In this document: positions 1 through 8,404 of the stretch, one piece after another
How positions within the stretch are numbered: position 1 is the stretch's first letter
Layout of the letters: each line of letters opens with the position of its first letter
From: Saprospiraceae bacterium
GTDB taxonomy: Bacteria; Bacteroidota; Bacteroidia; Chitinophagales; Saprospiraceae
DNA length: 38,522 bases
Direction: 5' to 3'
Assembly (NCBI GenBank): GCA_026993525.1
Contig: JALWSS010000195.1
Span: 1 to 38,522, forward strand
Translations under genes and position numbers: made by a program
The notes under the pieces: generated by a model
What the model was told of the DNA's origin: nothing
Databases searched by the model: none
The model's input: only the letters and a program-made list of their open reading frames with translations

Positions 1-2
1 TG

Positions 3-1064
3 CTCACCCTGGCCAGGGTGAGCAACACCGAATTTGTCTCTGAATACAGCCGGGAAATTTTCAGTGAACTGGGCATCGAAAACATTTTTAGTCCAAACCT
101 GCTGGCTGCGCTTGAGATTCACCGGCTGGTTCGCAGGTGTTCATTTACCGACCTTTTTGAATTTGAAGAAGGCAAAATCGTGCTCACCGGGGTGACCATT
201 GACGACAACTCTCCACTGGCATTTCACAAACTGAAAGAACTGGGAGGTGAAACCTATCAGAATCTCAGGGTCATAGCCGTTCAGCGGGGCAATCAAACCA
301 TGATCCCTCACGGCGACCTGCTGTTGCGTCCAAATGATCACGTGTACATCGTTTCACTGCCCGGTCAGGTGACCAGGGTGGAGCAGGTGACAGGCGCCAA
401 AAAAAGAGACATCAAAAAAGTGATGATCATCGGAGGTTCAACCCTGGCGCTGGAAACGGCAAGGTTGCTCGAAGAGGATTACAAGGTTACTGTGGTGGAG
501 CAGCGAAAGGATCGTTGCAAGGAGTTGGCCGCAGAGCTGAGTGAATCTCTCATTATCCACGGGCGCCCCGACAACATTGACCTGCTTCAGGAAGAAGGCC
601 TGAGCCAGATGGATGCCTTCATTGCACTCACACCCAACTCAGAAACGAACATCATTGCCAGCCTCACCGCCAAACACAATGGCGTGTTCAAGACCATTGC
701 CCAGGTTGAAAACAAGGAATACATCCGGATTTCACAGGACATTGGGGTGGATACGCTCATCAACAAAAAACTCATAGCCGCCAACAACATATTCAGGTAT
801 GTGCGCAAGGGCAAGGTTGAAGCTATTACCGCCATGCACGGCGTTGATGCGGAGGTGATCGAGTTTGAAATCACGAAAGAAAACAGGCTGACAAAAAAGG
901 CACTTAAAGACCTCCATTTTCCCAAAACTGCCACCGTAGCCGCGGTCGTACGGGGCGATCAGGGAATCATTCCGAATGGCGATTTCAAATTCGAGCTGAA
1001 CGACAAGGCCATCGTTTTTACATTGCCCGATGCCATTGAGAAGGTGGAGCAGCTTTTCAATTGA
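3..1064 (+). CDS. trkA: TrkA, K+ uptake regulatory subunit (5' end cut off by window)
   Basis: This is the C-terminal three quarters of the NAD(H)-binding peripheral subunit that gates the TrkH potassium channel at the inner face of the membrane. The frame is open to the window edge, and the first visible residues (LTLARVSNTEF) match the region just after the first RCK Rossmann domain, so the GTG at 18 is not a real start. The order visible is a first TrkA_C domain (GKIVLTGVTI to the PNDHVYIV region), a second Rossmann TrkA_N domain beginning KKVMIIGGSTLALETA with acidic VVEQ at the end of beta-2, and a final TrkA_C domain. Full-length homologues are about 450 residues, so roughly 100 are missing. 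The stop lies 19 bp before trkH, which fits co-transcription and a joint Trk system. Confidence 0.95.
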   Translation, partial: LTLARVSNTEFVSEYSREIFSELGIENIFSPNLLAALEIHRLVRRCSFTDLFEFEEGKIVLTGVTIDDNSPLAFHKLKELGGETYQNLRVIAVQRGNQTMIPHGDLLLRPNDHVYIVSLPGQVTRVEQVTGAKKRDIKKVMIIGGSTLALETARLLEEDYKVTVVEQRKDRCKELAAELSESLIIHGRPDNIDLLQEEGLSQMDAFIALTPNSETNIIASLTAKHNGVFKTIAQVENKEYIRISQDIGVDTLINKKLIAANNIFRYVRKGKVEAITAMHGVDAEVIEFEITKENRLTKKALKDLHFPKTATVAAVVRGDQGIIPNGDFKFELNDKAIVFTLPDAIEKVEQLFN

Positions 1065-1083
1065 CAGGTGTTTCTCACATAAA

Positions 1084-2550
1084 ATGATCAATACCAAACA
1101 AATACTACGCATTCACGGGGTTTTGCTGGCGTTGCTTGGCGGGATGATGCTGCTGCCATTGCCCTTTTCACTCTATTTTGGTTCTGGAGATCACTTGCCA
1201 ATTCTCGGGTCGGCGATGATTTGCATCGCGCTCGGCACTCTCATCTTTTTTTCCGTCAGAAACGCCGGGAAGAAAGTAGCCCGCCGCGATGGGTTTCTCA
1301 TCGTTGCAACGGGTTGGCTCTCTATGGTCACCTTTGGAACCCTGCCTTATTTGCTCAGCGGAGCCATACCGACGTTCACCGATGCCTTTTTTGAGACCAT
1401 GTCCGGAATGACCACGACCGGCGCATCCATCCTCACCGACATCGAGGCGCAGCCGGAAGGCATTCTTTTTTGGCGCAGCCTGACGCAATGGATAGGCGGT
1501 ATGGGGATCATCGTGTTGACGGTGGCCATATTTCCTTTGTTGGGCATCGGAGGGGTGGAACTGTTTACTGCTGAAGCACCTGGGCCCACCTCCGATAAAA
1601 TTCACCCGAGAATACAGGAAACGGCCAAAAGGCTGTGGTTGATTTATGTGGGATTGACAGTGCTGTTGGCCGTGTTGTTAAAGCTAGCTGGAATGACTTT
1701 TTATGAAGCCGTCAATCATGCCCTGACCACCATGGCCACCGGCGGATTTTCAACGAGAAATGCCAGTATAGCTGCTTTCGAATCACCGCTTGTTCACTAC
1801 ATCATCATTGTATTCATGTTCATTGCCGGTGTGAATTACAGTATTACCTACCTGGCATTGCGTCGCAGGTTCAAGAAGGTGTGGTCGAATGATGAATTCA
1901 GAGGATATGCCCTCTTTGTGCTTTTTTGCGTAATTGTATTTACAGTTTCGGTGTATTTTATCAATAGTCAATCCGATTCAGGGGCAACTTTTGAAAAGGC
2001 TTTCAGAGACAGTGCTTTCCAGGTTTTGTCATTGTTGACTACCACCGGCTATGTAACTGCTGACTATACTTCCTGGGCACCGGCATTGACAATGTTTTGC
2101 TTTATTCTTCTTTTCGTCGGTGCCAGTGCCGGTTCTACTGCAGGTGGTATCAAGTTTATCCGCCATCTGGTATTTGTCAAAAATTCTTTTTTGGAATTCA
2201 AACGCCTGGTGCATCCCCGGGCCATCGTTCCACTAAAAATCAACGGTGAAATGGTTGCCGGAAAAATCATTACCCACGTGATCATTTTCCTGTTGCTTTA
2301 CCTGATGGTCTTTCTTTTCGGCTCCATATTCATGAGTCTGTTGGGGTATGATTTTGAAACTTCTGTGGGTGCCGTTGCCACATCACTCGGAAACGTGGGG
2401 CCGGGCATCGGAAAAGTAGGGCCGGTTGACAACTTTGCCTGGCTTTCTCCTTCGGCAAAATGGGGGCTCTCCGTTTTGATGTTGCTGGGCAGGTTGGAGT
2501 TGTTTACCATTCTGGTGCTGTTAACACCGTATTTTTGGCGATCCAATTGA
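1084..2550 (+). CDS. trkH: TrkH-type potassium transporter, membrane subunit
   Basis: TrkH is the inner-membrane, channel-like K+ translocating subunit that works with the TrkA next to it. The ATG at 1084 (MINTKQILRIHGVLL) is chosen: the frame is open further upstream to an ATG at 1030, but that would overlap trkA and add a hydrophilic leader unlike the family. The protein has 488 residues, a normal length. All four pore-loop signatures are visible in order: MSGMTTTGAS, TTMATGGFSTR, LTTTGYVTADY and TSLGNVGPGIG, separated by paired hydrophobic helices. No residue looks damaged. It is followed after 42 bp by coaX with no visible terminator, so trkA-trkH-coaX may be one transcript. Confidence 0.96.
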   Translation: MINTKQILRIHGVLLALLGGMMLLPLPFSLYFGSGDHLPILGSAMICIALGTLIFFSVRNAGKKVARRDGFLIVATGWLSMVTFGTLPYLLSGAIPTFTDAFFETMSGMTTTGASILTDIEAQPEGILFWRSLTQWIGGMGIIVLTVAIFPLLGIGGVELFTAEAPGPTSDKIHPRIQETAKRLWLIYVGLTVLLAVLLKLAGMTFYEAVNHALTTMATGGFSTRNASIAAFESPLVHYIIIVFMFIAGVNYSITYLALRRRFKKVWSNDEFRGYALFVLFCVIVFTVSVYFINSQSDSGATFEKAFRDSAFQVLSLLTTTGYVTADYTSWAPALTMFCFILLFVGASAGSTAGGIKFIRHLVFVKNSFLEFKRLVHPRAIVPLKINGEMVAGKIITHVIIFLLLYLMVFLFGSIFMSLLGYDFETSVGAVATSLGNVGPGIGKVGPVDNFAWLSPSAKWGLSVLMLLGRLELFTILVLLTPYFWRSN

Positions 2551-2592
2551 ACCAACAGGCAAATCATTTTCCATAGCTTCCAAAACTGAAAA

Positions 2593-3333
2593 ATGAATCT
2601 GGCCATTGACATAGGTAACACGAGGGCCAAGGCAGGGCTTTTTGATGAAAAAGGTTTGTTGTCGGTTTATGCCTGGGAGCATGACCATGCTGAAAACATT
2701 CGGCAGGTGCTATACAACCGAAAGGTCAGAAATGTCATCCTTTCCAGTGTTTCCGAAGATGAGGAATTTTTGATCGGGCCTTCGGCCCAATTTGAGAACC
2801 TGTTGATTCTATCAAGTTCAACTCCATTGCCATTCAAGTTGGAATACAAAACCCCGCAAACCCTTGGAAAAGACCGCATTGCCGCTGCTGCTGGTGCCAT
2901 GGAATTGTATCCCGGTCAAAACCTTCTGGTTGTGGATGCCGGCACTTGCATCACTGCTGATGTCGTTGCAAGGGACGGAACTTATTGGGGGGGGAGCATT
3001 GCTCCGGGTTTGCACATGCGGCTGCGAGCAATGAACCTCCTTACCAGCCGCTTGCCTGATCTGCCTCCTGACTTTGAACTGGAGCCCGGCAGACCGGGCG
3101 ATAGCACAGCCGGCGCCATGCAGCAGGGGGCGCTTTGGGGGGCACTGTTGGAAATGGAGGGGATGATTGCTCATTTCGCTGCCAGGTATGAAGACCTGGT
3201 GGTGGTGTTAACAGGTGGAGACGCCTCATTTTTTGTCAAAAACACTAAAACAAAGATATTTGCGCACCCAAATTTGGTCCTGATTGGGCTGAATAAAATT
3301 TTGAATTACAATGTCCAGAGAAAAAGTGCTTAG
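2593..3333 (+). CDS. coaX: Type III pantothenate kinase
   Basis: CoaX phosphorylates pantothenate with ATP in the first committed step of coenzyme A synthesis, in the cytosol. The 246-residue protein has the ASKHA-fold signatures of type III enzymes: N-terminal phosphate-1 motif DIGNTRAKAG (residues 6-15), GKDR with the probable catalytic Asp near residue 94, the phosphate-2 motif VDAGTCITADVV (about 114-125), GGSIAPGL, and adenosine-binding LTGGDA near the C-terminus. Length is typical. The ATG at 2593 is the only sensible start, because it begins the conserved motif. In Bacteroidota coaX is often followed by an outer-membrane protein and a TPR protein, and the same order is seen here with a 19-bp gap to the next gene. 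Confidence 0.96.
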   Translation: MNLAIDIGNTRAKAGLFDEKGLLSVYAWEHDHAENIRQVLYNRKVRNVILSSVSEDEEFLIGPSAQFENLLILSSSTPLPFKLEYKTPQTLGKDRIAAAAGAMELYPGQNLLVVDAGTCITADVVARDGTYWGGSIAPGLHMRLRAMNLLTSRLPDLPPDFELEPGRPGDSTAGAMQQGALWGALLEMEGMIAHFAARYEDLVVVLTGGDASFFVKNTKTKIFAHPNLVLIGLNKILNYNVQRKSA

Positions 3334-3352
3334 CAAGGGAGGGAATCCCGGT

Positions 3353-4669
3353 ATGAAACCGAACAGGTGTTTGCTGACAATGGCACTGTCAATTGTGATG
3401 GTTGCTACAGCCCTTGCCCAGCCAAAAGACAACGCACCATACTCGAGGATCGGTTTGGGTGAAACCGTCAACCACAGCCTGAGTACCATGGGCTATGGCG
3501 GTCTGACAGCAGCTTTTGTTGATCCCCTCCATGTCAATTACCTGAACCCTGCCAGCTTTTCTTGGCTCAGTGCCACCGCCTTTGAAGCCGGATCTTATTT
3601 TGACCGGTCAAAACTGGAGTTCGACGGCCAGACCACCAAAGTGCTGTCCGGCAACCTGACACACCTGGCTCTGGCCTTTCCGATGCGCAACCCCTTGAAC
3701 GATGTGTTGGAGAAAAAAGAACGCAAATGGTTCTGGGGCATGGGAGTGGCCCTCATTCCTAATACCCTCGTTGGTTACGATGTCCGCACTGAAAGTGTTT
3801 TGCCCGAAATTGATACTGTGTTGAATGTCTTTCAGGGCACAGGGGGCACCAACAAGCTGGTCTGGGGAAACAGCTGGCGCTATAAAAACTTCTCCTTTGG
3901 AGTCAATCTGATGTATCTCTTCGGCAAAATCGAGAGCGAAAGAAGGGTGCAGTTCAACAGCCTGGAGGCTTCCTATGACGACGTCTTTTACGACAACATA
4001 GCGATCAGGGCATTCCAATGGTCTTTGGGTGCCCAGTACCGGCACACCTTGTCGCAAAATCCCGACAATGCCAAAGATGTACAAACCCTGGTCATTGGCT
4101 TTTATGGCACCCCCTCTGCCGGGTTTACCACGAAAAATGAAATCCTCCGCCTCCGGGAGAATTTCACCTACTCTCCTCCGCAAACCGACACCCTGCTTGC
4201 CGATGATGAACTAAAGCAAAAAGGAACGCTTCCGGCAGAATTTACGCTCGGTGTCATGTACGAGGATGCACAGAAACTCAAAGTGGGCGTGGAATACAGC
4301 TTTGGGCAATGGAGCAAATATGAAAATGAAGTGAAACCGGAAAATTTGTACGATTCCTACAGGGTTGCTGTGGGGGCACAATATTCACCCAACCCATCGT
4401 CTTACAACAATTACTGGCAGCGGGTTCGTTACCGTGCCGGTTTTTACTTTGGGCAGGACCCCAGACTGGAGGACCTCAAAAGATCCGCCCTGACTTTGGG
4501 GCTCGGATTGCCCGTAATTTTGCCACGTCAGCAAACTTCTTTTGTCAATATCGGTGTGGAAATCGGCCGTTTGAACACCGACAACGGGATAAAGGAGAAC
4601 TTTGTGAAAATAGCACTTGGGTTCACTCTCAATGACACTTCCTGGTTCTTCAAACGCAAATTCGGCTAA
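3353..4669 (+). CDS. Outer-membrane beta-barrel protein, conserved in Bacteroidota
   Basis: A secreted protein of 438 residues whose function is not known. The ATG at 3353 is preferred over one at 3311 because it starts directly with a signal peptide (MKPNRCLLTMALSIVMVATALAQ, cleavage after ALAQ) and avoids overlap with coaX. The mature part opens with NAPYSRIGLGE, followed by long stretches of alternating polar and hydrophobic residues rich in Tyr, Phe and Gly, and ends in an aromatic residue region (DTSWFFKRKFG), all typical of an outer-membrane barrel of the PorV/FadL-like kind. Position behind coaX is a recurrent Bacteroidota arrangement. Whether it is a transporter or assembly factor cannot be told from sequence. 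The 94-bp gap to the next gene has no terminator that I can see. Confidence 0.75.
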   Translation: MKPNRCLLTMALSIVMVATALAQPKDNAPYSRIGLGETVNHSLSTMGYGGLTAAFVDPLHVNYLNPASFSWLSATAFEAGSYFDRSKLEFDGQTTKVLSGNLTHLALAFPMRNPLNDVLEKKERKWFWGMGVALIPNTLVGYDVRTESVLPEIDTVLNVFQGTGGTNKLVWGNSWRYKNFSFGVNLMYLFGKIESERRVQFNSLEASYDDVFYDNIAIRAFQWSLGAQYRHTLSQNPDNAKDVQTLVIGFYGTPSAGFTTKNEILRLRENFTYSPPQTDTLLADDELKQKGTLPAEFTLGVMYEDAQKLKVGVEYSFGQWSKYENEVKPENLYDSYRVAVGAQYSPNPSSYNNYWQRVRYRAGFYFGQDPRLEDLKRSALTLGLGLPVILPRQQTSFVNIGVEIGRLNTDNGIKENFVKIALGFTLNDTSWFFKRKFG

Positions 4670-4763
4670 GCATTCCCGCAACGATCAAGACTTGTCTGAA
4701 AAACTTGTAAGTGACCAGGCTTGTTGCCGTTTCGTCTTCAACTCAAACACAAAGATTAAAGCA

Positions 4764-6143
4764 ATGATGAAAAGGATTCTTGCTATTTCCGCATTCCTTC
4801 TTGTGATCTCAGCCTCGGCTTTCAGCCAATGTGAAACCTGGATCAACTCACCGAACAAAGATGCCCTTGAAGAGGCGCATGTGCTGTACCGTCAGTTCAT
4901 GAAAACCAAAGAATACAACCAGGCTTTTCCTTACTGGGAAAAAGCCTACAAAGAAGCCCCTGCCGCCGATGGCCAACGCCCGTATCACTATACCGATGGC
5001 ATCAAACTATACATGGACAAGTTTCAAAAAGAAACGGAACCCGCAAAGAAGAAAGAGTACTCAGACATGATACTCAAACTTTACAACCAGTACATAGAAT
5101 GCTATCCAAAGGACAAGGCACTCGCCTACGGCCTCATGGTTTACGATATGTTCTATTACCTGAATTCCCCGTATTCGCTCACTGGTGAGGCCTGCAGGAA
5201 TGCAGTTGAAGCCGGGGGCAACAACACCAGCTACACGGTGTTTCAGCCTTATGCCACCATTGTCGTTTACAATTACCAGAATGGGTTGATGACGGCCGAA
5301 GAAGCTCGCAATGTTTACCTGAAGCTCAATGAAATTGCTGATTACAACATTGCCAACAACAAAAATTACGGCACTTATTACCAGCAGGGCAAAGATGCCA
5401 TGAACATCATCTTTGCCCAGATCGAAAACGAGATCTTCGATTGTGAGTATTTCAAGAACAAATTTGAACCTGATTTCCGGGCTTACCCTGACAGCATTGA
5501 TCTGCTCAAATACATCTTCAATAAACTGGTAGCCCAGGGCTGTGAAGAAACGGACCCCTTCGTGGCTGAGGTGAAGACCAAGTACGAACAAGTCGTTGCC
5601 GCAGAGAACGCCGCCCGCCTGGCTGCTTATTACGCTGAGAACCCCGGTGACCACGGCATAGCCCTTTTCAAAGAAGGAAAATACCAGGAAGCCCTGGCAA
5701 AGTTTGACGAGGCCATTGACAAAGTGAAAGAGGAAGGCAACCAGGACAAACTGGCCGATTTTTACTTCTACAAGGCGTCTATTGAATTTCGCCAGCTGAA
5801 CCGGTACTCATCCGCCCGCCAGCATGCGTTGAAAGCTGCCAAATTGCGTCCGGGATGGGGGCAGCCTTACATGCTGATCGGTGATATGTATGCTTCCACC
5901 AGTAATTCTTGCGGTAGCTCTTCTTTTGACAAGCAATTGGCCGTCCTCGCCGCTATTGACAAGTATGCCTATGCCAAATCAATTGACGGCAGTGTGGCCG
6001 CTGAAGCCAACAAGAAAATCGGTCGCTACAGCAGCTTCCTCCCCGATAAGGATGAAGCTTTCATGATGGGCATCAGTGAAGGTGACACCAAAAAAGTTCC
6101 CTGCTGGATTGGTGAAACCGTCAAGGTTCGGTTCGGAAATTAA
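4764..6143 (+). CDS. Secreted TPR-repeat protein
   Basis: A predicted periplasmic protein of 459 residues. The start at 4764 (MMKRILAISAFLLVISASAFSQ) gives a clean signal peptide; the frame is open upstream but would prepend a hydrophilic 49-residue leader. The mature N-terminus (CETWINSPNK) is followed by helix-turn-helix TPR-like units; one (EAHVLYRQFMKTKEYNQAFPYWEKAYKEAP, about residues 34-63) lies near the N-terminus and two more are near residues 300-390, including GIALFKEGKYQEALAKFDEAIDK and SSARQHALKAAKLRPGWGQPYMLIGDMYAS. The last part has the CGSSSFDKQLAVLAAIDKY motif frequent in Bacteroidota TPR proteins of the coaX block. TPRs mediate protein contacts, so an envelope scaffold role is inferred; no enzyme motif is seen. 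A strong terminator follows the stop. Confidence 0.8.
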   Translation: MMKRILAISAFLLVISASAFSQCETWINSPNKDALEEAHVLYRQFMKTKEYNQAFPYWEKAYKEAPAADGQRPYHYTDGIKLYMDKFQKETEPAKKKEYSDMILKLYNQYIECYPKDKALAYGLMVYDMFYYLNSPYSLTGEACRNAVEAGGNNTSYTVFQPYATIVVYNYQNGLMTAEEARNVYLKLNEIADYNIANNKNYGTYYQQGKDAMNIIFAQIENEIFDCEYFKNKFEPDFRAYPDSIDLLKYIFNKLVAQGCEETDPFVAEVKTKYEQVVAAENAARLAAYYAENPGDHGIALFKEGKYQEALAKFDEAIDKVKEEGNQDKLADFYFYKASIEFRQLNRYSSARQHALKAAKLRPGWGQPYMLIGDMYASTSNSCGSSSFDKQLAVLAAIDKYAYAKSIDGSVAAEANKKIGRYSSFLPDKDEAFMMGISEGDTKKVPCWIGETVKVRFGN

Positions 6144-6163
6144 CCAGGTCAGTTACCGAAGCA

Positions 6164-6199
6164 AAAGGCGCCGGCATTCATAGCAATGTTGGCGCCTTT
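6164..6199 (+). terminator. Rho-independent terminator after the trk-coaX-TPR block
   Basis: A perfect 9-bp stem, AAAGGCGCC (6164-6172) with GGCGCCTTT (6191-6199), an 18-nt loop and a T-rich tail GTTGTTTT. It lies 20 bp after the TPR gene stop and closes the first plus-strand block. Confidence 0.85.
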
Positions 6200-6295
6200 G
6201 TTGTTTTGCCTCTCGTGATAACTGGCAATTGATTGAAAATCAGAATGCAGTGACAGGCGCTTATTGTGCAGCGGGTTATTTATTAAGAAAAAAAT

Positions 6296-6303
6296 TATGT
6301 TTG
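6296..6303 (+). promoter_or_regulatory. Candidate -7 box for the ST7-like gene
   Basis: TATGTTTG matches the Bacteroidota -7 consensus TAnnTTTG. No TTG is present 17-23 bp upstream, so only half of the promoter is supported. Transcription would start near 6310, leaving a leader of about 90 nt to the ATG at 6404. Confidence 0.45.
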
Positions 6304-6403
6304 GCATCATATCTGCCATCCTCCAGGTATCCGGAACGAACATATCCCCTTGTCATCACGGCTGATTAGCCTGAAACCCAAACCGGAAAAACTACTGTTA
6401 CCC

Positions 6404-7351
6404 ATGAACATTACCCCTCGAGCCGGCAGGAAGCTGGCCGTTGAGCATTTCAAAAACATGCTGTTTCACATCCAGTTGGACGGAGGCTCTTTCAATGAAT
6501 TACTGGCTTTTGTCAAATCAAAACAGCACCTGACTCATTACAATGCACTTAGAAAAGAGGACCCCGGCCTGCTCAGGCAACTGATGGCCAGGGAACACGT
6601 GCTGCACGCAAAAGAGAAGAGCGACCGGCTCGAAGACGCCAGACAAATCCTTGACCAGGCACTTGAATTGGACCCGCTGTGTCCGGAGGCCTGCCTTGAA
6701 ATGGGCAACCTCTGTGAACATCCGGAAAAGGCCATGATGTGGTATCAACGTGCAATGAAAAACACGGAAACCACCATGGGAAAAGAAAGACTCGACCAAC
6801 TTCTGATTGAATTCCGGAAGGCACCCTGGAAACAGGTTGAATTGTACACCTTTCTGAAAGCCAAAGCCTGCCTTGGAGAAAGACTTTTCCTGTCAGGGTA
6901 TTACGAAGTGGCCATACTTCACTTGCGGGAATTGCTTGACTGGAATCCTGCTGATGACCTGCAGGTTCGGCAAATGCTGCTGGCGGCCTACCTCCACCAG
7001 GATCAACTCAAGCACTCTGCGTACTTGCTGCGGGAGTTCAAAGGCGATTGGTCGGCAGTTTGGTATTTCTGCAAGGCTTTTCACCGGTACAAATTGATGG
7101 GTGACAATGCGGCTTCCCGTCGCTCTCTGGTCAGGGCTTTCCGGCGCAATCTCTGGGTACCCATCTTCCTGTTTGGGTTGATGGACTCAAAGCAAACGGC
7201 CCCCGCCAGTGCCGGAACTGCTGAGGAAATGGTGCCAAAAGTGGGCAGCAGGGCAGAGGCCCTGGCTTGCATCCGAATCATTGCACCGGTTTTTTACGAA
7301 GATACGGAAATGGTGGAGTGGGCATGGAAAATTCTGAAAGCCTCCGTCTGA
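6404..7351 (+). CDS. TPR-domain protein resembling the ST7 family
   Basis: A cytosolic helical-repeat protein of 315 residues with no signal peptide. I chose the ATG at 6404 (MNITPRAGRKLA); a TTG at 6350 in the same frame would add 18 residues. The middle holds the pattern of the ST7/TPR family: ARQILDQALELDPLCPEACLEMGNL, then a paired-helix segment (KAMMWYQRAM), then a long unit ending HLRELLDWNPADDLQVRQMLLAAYL, and a final GDWSAVWYFCKAFHRYKLMGDNAASRRSLVRAFRRN. In ST7-like bacterial proteins the same order appears. The function of the family is not established in bacteria. Its stop is only one base away from the stop of the convergent cytidylyltransferase gene. Confidence 0.7.
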   Translation: MNITPRAGRKLAVEHFKNMLFHIQLDGGSFNELLAFVKSKQHLTHYNALRKEDPGLLRQLMAREHVLHAKEKSDRLEDARQILDQALELDPLCPEACLEMGNLCEHPEKAMMWYQRAMKNTETTMGKERLDQLLIEFRKAPWKQVELYTFLKAKACLGERLFLSGYYEVAILHLRELLDWNPADDLQVRQMLLAAYLHQDQLKHSAYLLREFKGDWSAVWYFCKAFHRYKLMGDNAASRRSLVRAFRRNLWVPIFLFGLMDSKQTAPASAGTAEEMVPKVGSRAEALACIRIIAPVFYEDTEMVEWAWKILKASV

Positions 7352-7352
7352 A

Positions 7353-8024
7353 TCAGAGCAGGCCTTCCCTGGCTTTGAACAGGTATTCAGCTATTTGAAA
7401 ATCAATCTCTTCGTCAATATCCTGGGCTTCTTCACGGGGAATCTCGAGCATGAGCGGGCGGTCTCCGATGCGGTTGTGCTTGCGTTCAAGGATTTCCTTC
7501 GAGAAAATATACAGGCAGGAATTCTCCTCATAAACGGGGGGAAGGTCTTGTGTCCTGAGCAAAATGTTTGGATTGTGATTGATGGCCCTGGCCAATTGAT
7601 CCCACAGGCGTGTTTGCAGCCTGGTGACACTGAACAGCGAATCGTGAATGGGATAATGCTCCAAAAACATTTCAACTCCTTTCCGAACCGAGGCGGCTGA
7701 CAAAAGCGGGTTGGTACTGTGCGTTTGCAGGTAAAAATCGGCTTCTACCCGGCTGATGGTGTTCAGCAACACATCGTTCATTGGGATTTCACCCGCACGA
7801 AGGTGCTCAGGCCTTTCCAGCAGTTTTACCGAAGGAAAAGCTTTTGTGGCATCTTGCAGAATGACGGGGCTGTCGGTGTCAATGACTACCTGATCAATCT
7901 TGTCACAGGCCAGCAGCGCTTCCACAACCCTGTGGTACAAGGGCTTTCCGGCAAAGTCTCTGTAATTCTTGCCCGGCACCCGTTCGCTACTGTGGCGCAT
8001 GGGAACAATGGCTGCTATTTTCAT
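7353..8024 (-). CDS. Acylneuraminate cytidylyltransferase-family protein (NeuA-like)
   Basis: Enzymes of this family activate sialic-acid-like nonulosonic sugars by transfer to CMP from CTP. The 223-residue protein begins with the nucleotide-binding signature IAAIVPMRHSSERVPGKNY (residues 3-21), followed by FAGKPLYHRVVEAL, VVIDTDSPVI and the FYLQTHSTNPLL segment that normally lines the sugar site, then PPVYEENSCLYIFSKE and DIDEEIDFQIAEYL. Length agrees with the single-domain NeuA/KdsB type. No nonulosonate synthase or transporter gene lies next to it, so the precise sugar is unknown and a KDO or pseudaminic/legionaminic substrate is possible. It has its own position behind the secG terminator and is convergent with the TPR gene (1-bp gap). 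Confidence 0.85.
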   Translation of the reverse strand: MKIAAIVPMRHSSERVPGKNYRDFAGKPLYHRVVEALLACDKIDQVVIDTDSPVILQDATKAFPSVKLLERPEHLRAGEIPMNDVLLNTISRVEADFYLQTHSTNPLLSAASVRKGVEMFLEHYPIHDSLFSVTRLQTRLWDQLARAINHNPNILLRTQDLPPVYEENSCLYIFSKEILERKHNRIGDRPLMLEIPREEAQDIDEEIDFQIAEYLFKAREGLL

Positions 8025-8053
8025 TCCTCAGGATTTGGTTTTTTAACGTTGGG

Positions 8054-8099
8054 AAAACAAAAATAGCCCCGAAGGCCGGAGGGCACTTCGAAGCTATTT
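8054..8099 (-). terminator. Terminator after secG
   Basis: Read on the minus strand, AAATAGCTTCGAAG pairs with CTTCGGGGCTATTT over 14 bp with two G-T pairs, followed by TTGTTTT. It lies 28 bp after the secG stop and separates secG from the cytidylyltransferase gene. Confidence 0.85.
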
Positions 8100-8126
8100 C
8101 GTGAACCACAGGAAGTGGTCGTCAAA

Positions 8127-8384
8127 TTATTGTGATTGCAACTGCACGCCTTCTCCTCCGGCACCTACCATGAAGGTGGCTACGATGCACAGAATGAACA
8201 GCGCAATGGCCAGGCCCCAGGTTATTTTTTCGATGAGGTCGGCTGAGCGGGCAGCGCCGAACATCTGGTTGGCAGCAGAACCACCGAACGTAGAGTCAAT
8301 TCCTCCGCCTTTGGGGTTCTGGATCAAAACCGCTGCGATCAACAGGAAGGCTACGGCCGCAATGAGGATAGTTATCAAAACCAT
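8127..8384 (-). CDS. secG: SecG, preprotein translocase subunit
   Basis: SecG is the small inner-membrane subunit that assists SecYE/SecA in export. The 85-residue protein has two hydrophobic helices, about residues 2-21 and 50-72, joined by the conserved cytosolic loop LIQNPKGGGIDSTFGG, then NQMFGA and ADLIEKITW. The C-terminus is short and Gly/Gln-rich. Length and motifs are diagnostic. It follows a TPR protein by 20 bp, an arrangement common in Bacteroidota (lptE-TPR-secG), and ends in a strong terminator. Confidence 0.95.
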   Translation of the reverse strand: MVLITILIAAVAFLLIAAVLIQNPKGGGIDSTFGGSAANQMFGAARSADLIEKITWGLAIALFILCIVATFMVGAGGEGVQLQSQ

Positions 8385-8404
8385 GGTATCAAGATGTATG
8401 GTGA

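Noticed and set aside
18-1064. GTG at 18 as the start of trkA
   Set aside because: The frame is open to the window edge and the protein lacks its first Rossmann domain, so the true start lies outside.
7353-8024. Sialic-acid or capsule biosynthesis cluster
   Set aside because: Only the cytidylyltransferase is present; neighbours are a TPR protein and secG.
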